A stretch of 43,323 bases of DNA. Origin: Bacteroidia bacterium (GTDB lineage: Bacteria; Bacteroidota; Bacteroidia; 2-12-FULL-35-15). Of the stretch, positions 16,919 to 25,345 are shown one piece after another; position 1 is the first letter of the stretch; each line of letters starts with the position of its first letter. The stretch lies in NCBI GenBank assembly GCA_020051175.1, contig JAGVJJ010000091.1, forward strand, positions 1-43,323, written 5' to 3'. The notes beneath the pieces are model-generated. The model was given only the letters and a program-made list of their open reading frames with translations, was not told the DNA's origin and made no database searches. A program made the translations under genes and the position numbers.

Positions 16919-16981
16919 GATTTTGTTCTCAAATTGTCTTTTATTGCCTTTTGCGTATAGCAAAACCCTTATGTATAAAAC

Positions 16982-17011
16982 AAAAAAGTCCCGTCAAAAC
17001 GGGACTTTTTT
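16982..17011 (-). terminator. strong terminator of the Met-rich SAHH-like gene
   Basis: 13-bp perfect stem (16982-16994 / 16999-17011; core GTCCCGT / ACGGGAC) with a 4-nt loop and a T tract on the minus-strand transcript, 19 bp past the stop codon. Confidence 0.93.
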
Positions 17012-17030
17012 GTAATCAATCATTGGACTG

Positions 17031-18902
17031 TTAGTGCATCAACGTTGCAAGTTCAGTAAGGCTGATCATTTTGCCCGGCAATACTGCTTCCAGCTCTTTC
17101 ATGCATTTTTCCTGTGCAGGAGATAATGTATCCAGCTCAACACCTAATTGCTTTAAGTGCATTGTAGCCGCTTTTACACCAATACCATAAGGCATACGGT
17201 GGATCATTGGTTTGTAGTTCTTATTGTTTTTGTAAAACTCCATAATCGCCATCAGCTGAATAGTGAAACAAGCTGACATTACAAAAGAAGAATAACCAGT
17301 AGCAGAAGCCATGTTTACAGCCATACCTTCGCCCAATACCATAATGGATTTACCACCAATCTTGTACATGTCCACCATTGGTTTCATGGTAACTTTTGAT
17401 TTACCGTGTGTTTTGTTCAACCACATCATATCAATTTCACAATCGTAGTCGCTCATATTACAAACAACACAATTGTTCTTCATCATTTTGAAATGCCTTT
17501 CAGTAATCACATCACGGTTTTCAGTAGCAGTTACAATGATATCTGCCATTTTGCAGGCATCTTCCATTTTCATAACCATACAACCATCCATACACGCCTG
17601 CATTGCGCAGAAAGGATCAATTTCTGTAACAATCACACGTGCGCCAGCCATGCGCATAGCATCCGCACAGGCTTTACCCAAATCACCGTAACCGGCAACT
17701 ACACATACCTTACCGGAAATCATCATTCCTGTTAAGTTACGTAAGGATGCAGTTAATGACTCCATTGTTCCGTAACGGTAGTCAATTTTTGCTTCACGAG
17801 GTGAAGTATTCATGTTCATAACCGGCATCATTAATTTTTTGTCAGCCATCATCATTTTGTTCATCATCTGCATCCCCTTTAATGAATCCATGCAGCAGCC
17901 CATCATGTGTTTCATCGCCTTTGGATGTTTTTCCATCATGCGCTCCGTCATCATGCCGTTGCAATCCATCATCATGTTCACTGGCATTTTCATGTCTTCA
18001 TCCATAAAGCAGCACATATCCATGCACATTGCCATATCGTCCATGCTCATTCCTTTAACACCAAATGTAGGAATGCCCATCATGTTCATTGCCGCAGCAG
18101 CCTCTTCATGAGTGGAGTTTGTATTGCATGCACATACACGTACTTCAGCACCCATCATCATCATGGTTTTCATCATCACAGCCGTTTGAACGGTAATGTG
18201 CATAGAGCAGGCCATTTTCATGCCTTTCAACGGTTTTGATTCACAATACATTTCACGCATTGCCATCATGCCCGGCATTTCCATTTCTGCCATCTTAATC
18301 TCATTCATTCCAATCATTGCCATCTGCATGTTCATCATTACTGGCATTTCAACACCTTTTGCCATATACATGCAATCGCACATCATGCACATGCAGTTAC
18401 CTACCATGCACATACACTTCATCATATCGGCACACATCATCATGGAATGATCCATTTTTTTGGTCATCATCATCATTTCCATGTCCATGTGCATCATGCA
18501 TATTTTCTGCATCATGTTCATACACATCATCATGTCCATGTCTTTCTTCATCATGCCTTCCATCTCTTTCATACACATCATCATGTCATCCATCATGCGC
18601 TTCATAGAAGCACCTTTTGCTGACTTCATCATTTTCATGCAATCCATCATCATCATGTGCATGCATTTCATCATCATGTGCATGCAGTTTTTCATCATTT
18701 TAGTTCCTGCATCCATCATGTTCATGTCGCGCATCATGCTCATGCTCTGTTTACACATATCCATGCACTCCATCATCATTTTTGAACACTCGTTCATTTT
18801 CATGGATTTCATGGAATGCATACAATCCATCATGGTATTATTGCACATTTCCATTTTAGACATGCATGTCATCATGTCCATTTCTTTGGTCATTGTTTTC
18901 AT
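17031..18902 (-). CDS. methionine/cysteine-rich adenosylhomocysteinase-like protein
   Basis: 623 residues, 164 Met and 40 Cys by hand count (84 Met in residues 1-200, 26 in 201-300, 26 in 301-400, 13 in 401-500, 12 in 501-600). Residues 1 to about 195 are an extension built of M, C, K, D, E and H (runs such as MHMMMMDCMKMMK). From about 198 (NEIKMAEMEMPGMMAMRE) the protein follows S-adenosylhomocysteine hydrolase: SMHITVQTAV, GKVCVVAGYGDLGKACADA (NAD loop, 397-415), VTEIDP, CEIDMMWLN, SSFVMSACFT. Many family Leu/Ile/Val/Phe positions are Met. Catalytic positions are changed: LDDGGD reads MDCNGM, SEETTTG reads CMDSLKG, the Lys of TKSKFDN is Glu and its Asn is Tyr, and GHFDVEID reads SDYDCEID. 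The KPxHYRY tail is absent. Probably NAD-binding but not a normal hydrolase; its role (soft-metal binding, sulfur store, oxidant sink, sensor) is unknown. Confidence 0.9.
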   Translation of the reverse strand: MKTMTKEMDMMTCMSKMEMCNNTMMDCMHSMKSMKMNECSKMMMECMDMCKQSMSMMRDMNMMDAGTKMMKNCMHMMMKCMHMMMMDCMKMMKSAKGASMKRMMDDMMMCMKEMEGMMKKDMDMMMCMNMMQKICMMHMDMEMMMMTKKMDHSMMMCADMMKCMCMVGNCMCMMCDCMYMAKGVEMPVMMNMQMAMIGMNEIKMAEMEMPGMMAMREMYCESKPLKGMKMACSMHITVQTAVMMKTMMMMGAEVRVCACNTNSTHEEAAAAMNMMGIPTFGVKGMSMDDMAMCMDMCCFMDEDMKMPVNMMMDCNGMMTERMMEKHPKAMKHMMGCCMDSLKGMQMMNKMMMADKKLMMPVMNMNTSPREAKIDYRYGTMESLTASLRNLTGMMISGKVCVVAGYGDLGKACADAMRMAGARVIVTEIDPFCAMQACMDGCMVMKMEDACKMADIIVTATENRDVITERHFKMMKNNCVVCNMSDYDCEIDMMWLNKTHGKSKVTMKPMVDMYKIGGKSIMVLGEGMAVNMASATGYSSFVMSACFTIQLMAIMEFYKNNKNYKPMIHRMPYGIGVKAATMHLKQLGVELDTLSPAQEKCMKELEAVLPGKMISLTELATLMH

Positions 18903-19052
18903 TAAAAGAATATGATTTATTAAGGTTTAGTTATGCACTTATAATTTCGGTTCCAATGTTACGGAAAGACGGAACGTGATTATAACTTAAAGACGAATAA
19001 TTGTTTTTTATCGACAAATGACAAATAAATCCTCCTGAAAAAATGCGCGAGA

Positions 19053-19077
19053 AATCCCTAATACCCCGATAGGGATT
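19053..19077. promoter_or_regulatory. inverted repeat between Met-rich gene and cls
   Basis: AATCCCTA (19053-19060) / TAGGGATT (19070-19077), perfect 8-bp arms and 9-nt spacer, in the 260-bp divergent intergenic region. Candidate operator for either gene. No exact TAnnTTTG was found for the Met-rich gene (nearest TAACATTG, 18961-18954). On the cls side TAATTTTA (19134-19141) is near-consensus. Confidence 0.5.
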
Positions 19078-19162
19078 CCCAGAAACTGATAATAAAAGTA
19101 TAGTTAAAACAAACAAAAGGCGCTTTTCTACCTTAATTTTACGGACTAAGAAAGTGTACCCG

Positions 19163-20371
19163 ATGCGTGAACGCCTTTTCAGAAGAAATTATTTTAAGTC
19201 AAGGGAATATTATCCCGCATCGCGTGTACGACTTGTACATAGCGGGAAAGATTATTTCGACACACTTGAAGACGTTATCGCTTCTGCAAAGCACACCATC
19301 CACCTCCAAACGTATATTTTTGAGGAGGATGCTATCGGCAAACGCATTGCAAATGCTCTGAAAGCGGCTTCCCTGCGTGGAGTTTCAATTGCACTGCTGC
19401 TGGATGGCTTTGGCTCCAAGGCTTTATCTCATAAATTTGTTCAGGAACTCCGAAATACCGGTATCGACATTCGATTTTTTGCTCCTTTTTTCTCCACTCA
19501 AAGCATTTACCTGGGCCGAAGGATGCACCATAAAATAGTTGTAGTGGATAAAAGTGTTGCTCTTATTGGCGGAATTAATATTGCCGACAAATATCATGGC
19601 TCTGAAACTGAGGAACCGTGGCTGGATTATGCCATACTGCTGCAAGGAAGTGTATGCGGGGAGCTTGAACTATTGTGCCATAATATGTACGGTATCCGCA
19701 ACAGGCTCAAAAGAATAAGGGCACAACGTTTCCTAAAAAAACAAATCGCACCCATACAGGATGATGATGAACGTATTCTGGTAAAAATAAAACAAAACGA
19801 CAGGCTAAAAGGTAAAAACCAAATCAGCCGGAGCTATATAAGGGCCATAAGAAATGCACACACCAGCATATACATCACCGGAAGCTATTTTTTACCCGGT
19901 ACAAAACTGAGAAAAGCCCTTGTGGCTGCATCAAAAAGGGGGGTAGAAGTAAATCTTATTTTAGCAGGAGTTTCTGATGTTCCTATGTTTCAGGCTGCCA
20001 CAACCTGGCTTTACGATTTTTTATTCAGACATGGAATAAAAATTTACGAGTGGAAAAAATCCGTTTTGCATGGTAAAATAGCAGTGATAGATGATAACTG
20101 GTCAACAGTGGGCTCCTTTAACCTGAATCACTTAAGTGCTTATGGCAGTATAGAACTAAACATAGATGTGCCGGACGAAGTCTTTGTAAGGGATTTTAAA
20201 GAACACCTTCAATCCATTATTGAAAGCGATTGCGAACAGGCCTTTCCCGAAAAGCAGAACCGGAAATGGACTGCCAGACTAGGGCGCTGGTTTGCTTACC
20301 AGTTTACACGTACCTTTATAAAGATAATGGTGGTTTTCCCTTATGTGAATCCGTTCAAAAAATTCGAATAG
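19163..20371 (+). CDS. phospholipase D-superfamily cardiolipin synthase
   Basis: 402 residues from the ATG at 19163; the GTG at 19154 would add only three residues. Two HKD motifs: H122-x-K124-x4-D129 (MHHKIVVVD) with GGIN after it, and H303-x-K305-x4-D310 (LHGKIAVID) with GSFN after it. This arrangement is that of ClsB-type synthases, which join phospholipid head groups to make cardiolipin at the inner membrane. There is no N-terminal membrane anchor, unlike ClsA; amphipathic C-terminal residues (380-400) could bind the membrane. Divergent from the Met-rich gene. Confidence 0.88.
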   Translation: MRERLFRRNYFKSREYYPASRVRLVHSGKDYFDTLEDVIASAKHTIHLQTYIFEEDAIGKRIANALKAASLRGVSIALLLDGFGSKALSHKFVQELRNTGIDIRFFAPFFSTQSIYLGRRMHHKIVVVDKSVALIGGINIADKYHGSETEEPWLDYAILLQGSVCGELELLCHNMYGIRNRLKRIRAQRFLKKQIAPIQDDDERILVKIKQNDRLKGKNQISRSYIRAIRNAHTSIYITGSYFLPGTKLRKALVAASKRGVEVNLILAGVSDVPMFQAATTWLYDFLFRHGIKIYEWKKSVLHGKIAVIDDNWSTVGSFNLNHLSAYGSIELNIDVPDEVFVRDFKEHLQSIIESDCEQAFPEKQNRKWTARLGRWFAYQFTRTFIKIMVVFPYVNPFKKFE

Positions 20372-20479
20372 CACTTTTTGATTAACGATCAATATAACCC
20401 TTAAATTGCTATTTTCAACGAAATAATTAAGTGGGTAATGTTCATCGTTACTATCTTTCATAATAAAACAATCTTTATT

Positions 20480-20674
20480 ATGAAAGTACAGGAAGTAGTT
20501 ACCATTTTTTCAGATATTCCAAATGATGCCACAATGAAGACCTATCCAGAACTGGAAGAATGGTTTAATAAAGGAATGTATGTTGAAAGTTTCACACAAA
20601 CTCAGTCGGGTGAAACAGGAAAATACGTAATTACCTTCCTTCTCAGGTATTACAATACAAATATAGCTCCTTAA
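20480..20674 (+). CDS. small protein of unknown function
   Basis: 64 residues from the ATG at 20480. MKVQEVVTIFSDIPNDATMKTYPELEEWFNKG followed by a beta-rich ESFTQTQSGETGKYVITFLLRYY. Compact, soluble, one domain. An upstream in-frame ATG at 20438 adds hydrophobic residues with no support. The 3' end overlaps the last four bases of the convergent histidine kinase gene. No family recognised. Confidence 0.5.
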   Translation: MKVQEVVTIFSDIPNDATMKTYPELEEWFNKGMYVESFTQTQSGETGKYVITFLLRYYNTNIAP

Positions 20675-23600
20675 ATATTGGACCCTTGAAGCTGTGTTTG
20701 AATAAGTGGAATATAAATATCAAATGCTGCACCTTTATTTACTTCACCTGAAGCTATAATAACACCGTTGTGATTCTCTACAATGCGTTTGCAAATAGCA
20801 AGGCCCATTCCAGTACCATCAAATTTATCATGTGTATGCAGGCGCTGGAATACCTCAAAAATCTTATCCTTATATGCATTATCAAAACCAATACCATTGT
20901 CTGAAAGCGTGATATGGCAATAATGAACATTCGGCAACAGCTTTTCTTTGTTTAACTTACCTGCCAGCACAATCTCGCTGCTGATTTTTATCAGCGGTGC
21001 TTTATCCTTTTGTGAAAACTTTAAAGAGTTACCAATCAGGTTAAAAAAAAGCTGTCGGAACTGGAAAGGTATAATACTCACCTCGCATAACTTGCCAACC
21101 TTTATTTTACCCTTTTTTTGTAGCAAAACCTCCTCAAAATCGCTTTCCACTTCCTTTAAAAGCAAATTTAAGTCGGTGTTTTCAAATTTACGTTCAATAT
21201 TTTTGGCACGGGAATAAGCCAGCAAATCTTCAATAAGCGCCTGCATCCTTTTTGCTGTATCATATGTTTGCTGCAGGTATTTCTTACCGTCCTCGGATAG
21301 ATTTTTCTTTTCCTCATCCAGCAAAACGGTTACAAAATTTTTGATTTTTCGAAGGGGCTCCTGTAAATCATGGCTTGAAACATAAGTAAACGAAGTTAAA
21401 TCTTTATTTACACTTTCGAGTTCTTTATTTTTCCTGTCGAGCTGCTTGGTTCTCCTTTTCACTGCCTTTTCCAACTCCTCTTTGTCAGACTTATATACTT
21501 TTATGTCTTTGTGCAACAGTTCCTTTTCCCGCATAAAATGGAGGGTACGTTCAGTAATATCCTCAATAGCAAGTAAAATCAATTGTTTTCGATGTGTTTT
21601 CTGAATAATACGGTGTGCATTAAACAGCATTGTTTTTTCATTGACACCTGAAAATTTATTTGTGATTTCTATATTCTTAAAATCTCTATTGTGTGAAAGA
21701 ATACCATTTAGTAATTCACGCAGTTTTGGTACATTCCATTGCTGATTATTCAATTCAAACAGCGACACTCCTTCCGTTTCATCCTTATTCAGAAGAAATT
21801 TTTTATAAAACGATTCATTAGCTGACTTTACGACAAGATTGTTATCCAGTATAAGCATTGGCTCATGTATAGTGGCTATTATAGCTTCAGAATACAAATA
21901 AGATTCGTTTAAAAGTTCATTACGCATTTGCAACTCCTGGTTAGTGGAAGTAAGCTCTTCATTAGCAGCTTCAATCTCTTCCTTTGAGGTTTCAAGTTCT
22001 TCATTCAAAGTTTGAAATTCTTCATTGGTAGAAACCACCTCTTCATTCGCCCGTTGTAATTTTTCGTATGCAGCTTCCTGTGCCTCAAGCACAGCCTGCA
22101 TTTCCGCACGGGTAGTTTGCAACTCTTCTTTCAGCTTCTTTATTCTCCGGTTGGTTTGAACCATAGCTCCTTGCCTATCGCTGGCCTGCTCAATTTTGTC
22201 CTGAGCAATAAAAACAATAAGCAGCAAGGGTTCATTCCAGTCTATTTTAAGAGGGTATACTTCTATAGCTATTACCTTGGGTATTGGCCCGCCTTTTAAT
22301 TCAACATCGGGCCTGCGAACCATCTGCTTCGTTTTAAATGCTTTATTGATGGCGCTTCGCAATTCAAAAGTCAACTCCGGGTCAGCCATTTTTAAAATGT
22401 TTAAACTCGCATTCCCTGATGAATGAGACAAGTAAAAAGACGTGGCTCCCCTGAATTTGAGGATTTCCATATCCTTATTAATAACAACACAGGCTGGTGT
22501 ATACTGCGATAAAAGAACTGTATCAATTACATCATCCAGTTCTTTCGAAACAATAACCGTTTTCTTTTTATCAATAATTTTTGTTTGAATTCCCACAGCC
22601 GGTGCCTTCATATAATAAGGCGACAATTCAGGAATTTTCCTCGCACCGGTGCTTTTTTTCCTCGAATAGATTTTAAACTTAGAATTTACAGTTGTAAAAA
22701 ACTGGGATGTTGTACCTATGGATTCTGATTTGCCTAGCATCAGGTAGCCCTTATCCCCCAAACCAAAACTTAGGGTAGCAAGAATTCTTTTTTGTGCAGC
22801 AGTATCGAAATAAATAAGCAGGTTGCGGCAACTGATAAAATCCATACGTGAAAAAGGTGGATCCCGCAGAATATTGTGAGATGCAAACACACACATTTCA
22901 CGAATTCTTTTTGCTACACGATAGCAATTACCGGCCTTTTTGAAAAAACGCTTTAAACGATCGCTGGTAATAGAGTCTATTTCATTTTGCGAATATTCCC
23001 CGATACGTGCATCCCGGATGGCCTGATCACTGAGATCGGTGGCAAAGATTTGAACTGGTACTTTAAGCTGATTTTCATCCTGCAGCTCGGCAACCAGCAT
23101 TGCAATGGAATATGCTTCCTCTCCTGTAGAGCACGCTGCCACCCATATTCTCAAACTTTGTCCATCGGCCTTACTTTTAATCAGCTTGGGCAAAAAACGG
23201 CTTTTTAAATACCTAAAAGTTTCCTTATCTCTGAAAAAGCTGGTAACATTAATAAGCAGGTCCTTATAAAGCAAGGTAACCTCCTTTTTGTCCTCAAGTA
23301 GCCGCTTTATGTATTGTTTTAATGATTTGGCTCCACAGTGCAGCATCCTGTAGTTCAAACGCCTTTTAATAGTTGGCAGTTTATAATGTCCGAAATCCAC
23401 CCCGGTTTCTTTGTTCAAAATTTCAAAAATAATTTTTAAGTCGGGAGCGTTATCTATTATGCCGGTATGTTTTATATCCGACATAATTGTTTCTTTTTCA
23501 AAATTATTCTGACTGAAACGGATCAACTTACGGGAAATTTCAAGGGGGGAAAGCACAAAATCAACTACGCCTTCTTCAATTGCCGAAACTGGCATACTAT

Positions 23601-24123
23601 TATTCTTAGCAGAATTATCTTGTGCAAAAGTAAGCCCACCTGCTTTTTTTATTGCCCTAAGGCCTTGTGTGCCATCAGAAGCATTTCCGGATAAAACCAC
23701 ACCAATAACATCCCCTTTATAATTTTTGGCAAGAGAAGAAAAAAAAGCATCTATTGGCAGGTAAGGCAATTTTTTATCATTGCGCAATACCAGCTTTATT
23801 TTGCCTTCTATAACCGACATTTCCTTGTTAGGAACGCATACGTACAAACAATTCCGTTTTACAGTCAATCCGTTCTTTACTTCCAGCACCTTCAGCTTTA
23901 ATGATTTTGCTAAAAGTACCGGAAGGCTGCTCACGTGGTCCGGGCTAAGATGCTGTATGTAAAAAAATGCCATACCCGTATCTTCAGGTATATGTTTCAT
24001 TAATTGTATAACTGCTTCAAGCCCTCCGGCAGAAGCCCCAATTGCAACAATTGGAAATAAACCGCTTTCTTTTTTAAATACAGCACGTGTTTTTTCACCG
24101 CCACCCGAAGCTTTTTTGAGCAT
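20671..24123 (-). CDS. CheB-CheR-PAS-histidine kinase fusion protein
   Basis: 1150 residues in one frame. CheB methylesterase domain (about 22-205) with Ser31 in GASAGG, His58 in IQHLSPDH and Asp150 in SGNASDG. CheR methyltransferase (about 215-490) with VAACSTGEEAYSIA (SAM-binding), SCRNLLIYF and MLGKSES. Then a long coiled coil (about 640-735, QTTRAEMQAVLEAQEAAYEK and repeated NEE/NEEL), PAS (about 738-860), second coiled coil, HisKA with phospho-acceptor His918 (SSHDLQEPL) and HATPase (N-box NLIGNSLKFS, DNGIGFD, GTGMGLAICKRIV). No receiver or chemoreceptor is fused. The receiver gene lies 71 bp upstream on the same strand. Methylation plus phosphorelay signalling is inferred; not flagellar. 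Confidence 0.95.
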   Translation of the reverse strand: MLKKASGGGEKTRAVFKKESGLFPIVAIGASAGGLEAVIQLMKHIPEDTGMAFFYIQHLSPDHVSSLPVLLAKSLKLKVLEVKNGLTVKRNCLYVCVPNKEMSVIEGKIKLVLRNDKKLPYLPIDAFFSSLAKNYKGDVIGVVLSGNASDGTQGLRAIKKAGGLTFAQDNSAKNNSMPVSAIEEGVVDFVLSPLEISRKLIRFSQNNFEKETIMSDIKHTGIIDNAPDLKIIFEILNKETGVDFGHYKLPTIKRRLNYRMLHCGAKSLKQYIKRLLEDKKEVTLLYKDLLINVTSFFRDKETFRYLKSRFLPKLIKSKADGQSLRIWVAACSTGEEAYSIAMLVAELQDENQLKVPVQIFATDLSDQAIRDARIGEYSQNEIDSITSDRLKRFFKKAGNCYRVAKRIREMCVFASHNILRDPPFSRMDFISCRNLLIYFDTAAQKRILATLSFGLGDKGYLMLGKSESIGTTSQFFTTVNSKFKIYSRKKSTGARKIPELSPYYMKAPAVGIQTKIIDKKKTVIVSKELDDVIDTVLLSQYTPACVVINKDMEILKFRGATSFYLSHSSGNASLNILKMADPELTFELRSAINKAFKTKQMVRRPDVELKGGPIPKVIAIEVYPLKIDWNEPLLLIVFIAQDKIEQASDRQGAMVQTNRRIKKLKEELQTTRAEMQAVLEAQEAAYEKLQRANEEVVSTNEEFQTLNEELETSKEEIEAANEELTSTNQELQMRNELLNESYLYSEAIIATIHEPMLILDNNLVVKSANESFYKKFLLNKDETEGVSLFELNNQQWNVPKLRELLNGILSHNRDFKNIEITNKFSGVNEKTMLFNAHRIIQKTHRKQLILLAIEDITERTLHFMREKELLHKDIKVYKSDKEELEKAVKRRTKQLDRKNKELESVNKDLTSFTYVSSHDLQEPLRKIKNFVTVLLDEEKKNLSEDGKKYLQQTYDTAKRMQALIEDLLAYSRAKNIERKFENTDLNLLLKEVESDFEEVLLQKKGKIKVGKLCEVSIIPFQFRQLFFNLIGNSLKFSQKDKAPLIKISSEIVLAGKLNKEKLLPNVHYCHITLSDNGIGFDNAYKDKIFEVFQRLHTHDKFDGTGMGLAICKRIVENHNGVIIASGEVNKGAAFDIYIPLIQTQLQGSNI

Positions 24124-24194
24124 AATAAAATAAACATTAAGGTTAAATCTCTACAGGGCTAACAATGAATTCCCTACGTGATGGCCGCAAAAAC

Positions 24195-24611
24195 TTACTT
24201 ACTTACTTTCATCAGGGTAAGTAATTGCAACAGTACCCTTTTTAGTTCAGTGAGATCCGCTTTACGTACGTAATAATGCGCCCCTTTTTCATACAATAAA
24301 TCTGCAATATCTTCATGCAGTGACGTTGAATAAATCACCACAGGAATGTGTTTCAGCCTGTCATCACTTTTTATTTCAGTAATACTTTCCATCCCGTTTT
24401 TACGCGGCATATTGAGATCAAGAAAAATGACATCCGGAAAATTTTCTTTCTTTTTTTTCAGATAAGCCATCACCTGTTCCCCATCTTCAACTGTTTCAAG
24501 GACGGTATGAACCGGTATATTTTTCAGGGCTTTATCAAAGAAAAAACGATCATCTTTATCATCGTCCGCAAGAAGTATGTGAATGGGAGCTAAATGTGTT
24601 TTCTTTGACAT
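24195..24611 (-). CDS. single-domain response regulator (CheY-like)
   Basis: 138 residues, receiver domain only. Acidic pocket Asp16-18 (LADDD), phospho-acceptor Asp65 (FLDLNMP), switch Thr/Ser near 95-97 (YSTS) and conserved Lys117 (VRKAD). It is of the Rcp1-like type with an inserted KKKKENFPD before the acceptor strand. It precedes the CheB-CheR-kinase gene by 71 bp on the same strand, so it is likely the cognate receiver. It has no output domain; it must act by protein contact or pass phosphate on. Confidence 0.93.
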   Translation of the reverse strand: MSKKTHLAPIHILLADDDKDDRFFFDKALKNIPVHTVLETVEDGEQVMAYLKKKKENFPDVIFLDLNMPRKNGMESITEIKSDDRLKHIPVVIYSTSLHEDIADLLYEKGAHYYVRKADLTELKRVLLQLLTLMKVSK

Positions 24612-25108
24612 TCTCGGGTGATTTAAAGGGTGAAACTATTTAACACTTCTCTTATCAAAAAAGAAGCCACACCCTTTCTACGCGCCATCAAACACAAGCG
24701 GATATACTGCCAAAAGAATAGATTACTTTGCAAATATTGTATAAAGATATGCCTTTTTAACTCATTTGGCTCTTTAATTTACAACCATAGGGCATTCCAT
24801 TACCTATAAAGTGTAAAAACAAGCTTGATACTGCATATTTACGCTGAAAGGACGAGTTTGACTTCAAAAAAACAAATGCTCTATAAAGCATTTAAAGGGG
24901 CTTGAATTTTGTATTTTGATATCTCGTAAACGTATAGAAACATAACAATAAACTAATTATTAATCGTCAAAACTCTGGACAAGCTGACTTATATCTGTCC
25001 CAACTTTGGGTTATTAATGCAGAAAAGGTTAAACAAGCCGCCTTTTAAAATCACAACTTATTGATAATCAATAAGTTGGCAAAATAATTGTATATTTATA
25101 ACAGAGTA
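24612..25108. other. intergenic region, left flank of recombinase cassette
   Basis: About 500 bp with no credible gene. It holds a small hairpin AAATGCT (24874-24880) / AGCATTT (24887-24893) and, near the right edge, the 25-bp palindrome 25054-25078. A left boundary of the integrated element may lie here, but I see no copy of the tRNA-Ser end. Confidence 0.5.
25054..25078. promoter_or_regulatory. 25-bp palindrome upstream of recombinase operon
   Basis: CAACTTATTGAT (25054-25065), one A, ATCAATAAGTTG (25067-25078): perfect 12-bp arms. It ends about 30 bp before the ATG at 25109 and overlaps a TTGG that could be the -33 box of a promoter with TATATTTA near 25091. Probably a repressor operator; a recombinase site is possible. 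Confidence 0.65.
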
Positions 25109-25345
25109 ATGGAAGAAAATTTAGGAAAAGTTCAAGAGACAAGAATCAAAGTCCTCAATCCCAATAAACAACCGCTGACGGTTGAGATATTAAAAAGCCT
25201 GTTACGTAAGGAAATGAGTGATGAAGAAGGACAAGAAATAGTTTTAGCAATAAAAAAACTTGTAAGTATAATAGTGGATTACCAGTATGAACAAGAATTA
25301 AAAGAAAAGAACGAAACCGATTACGATTTAAAACAAGCAGCATGA
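25109..25345 (+). CDS. small accessory protein of recombinase operon
   Basis: 78 residues from the ATG at 25109 (a TTG at 25088 is less likely). Charged, helical, with KQPLTVEILKSLLRKEMSDEEGQEIVLAIKKLVSIIVDYQYEQEL. Its stop overlaps the start of the recombinase (ATGA at 25342-25345), implying translational coupling. No family recognised; the position suggests a recombinase partner or directionality factor. Confidence 0.65.
   Translation: MEENLGKVQETRIKVLNPNKQPLTVEILKSLLRKEMSDEEGQEIVLAIKKLVSIIVDYQYEQELKEKNETDYDLKQAA

Noticed and set aside
18196..18915. Long open frames on the plus strand opposite the Met-rich arm, giving Ile/His/Ser-rich peptides
   Set aside because: They are the mirror of ATG-rich coding DNA (CAT, ATC, TCA). 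The minus-strand frame has clear SAHH homology and a proper terminator.
20671..24611. Chemotaxis operon
   Set aside because: No receptor, CheA, CheW or flagellar gene is in the window; the fusion protein and receiver are treated as a separate signalling pair.
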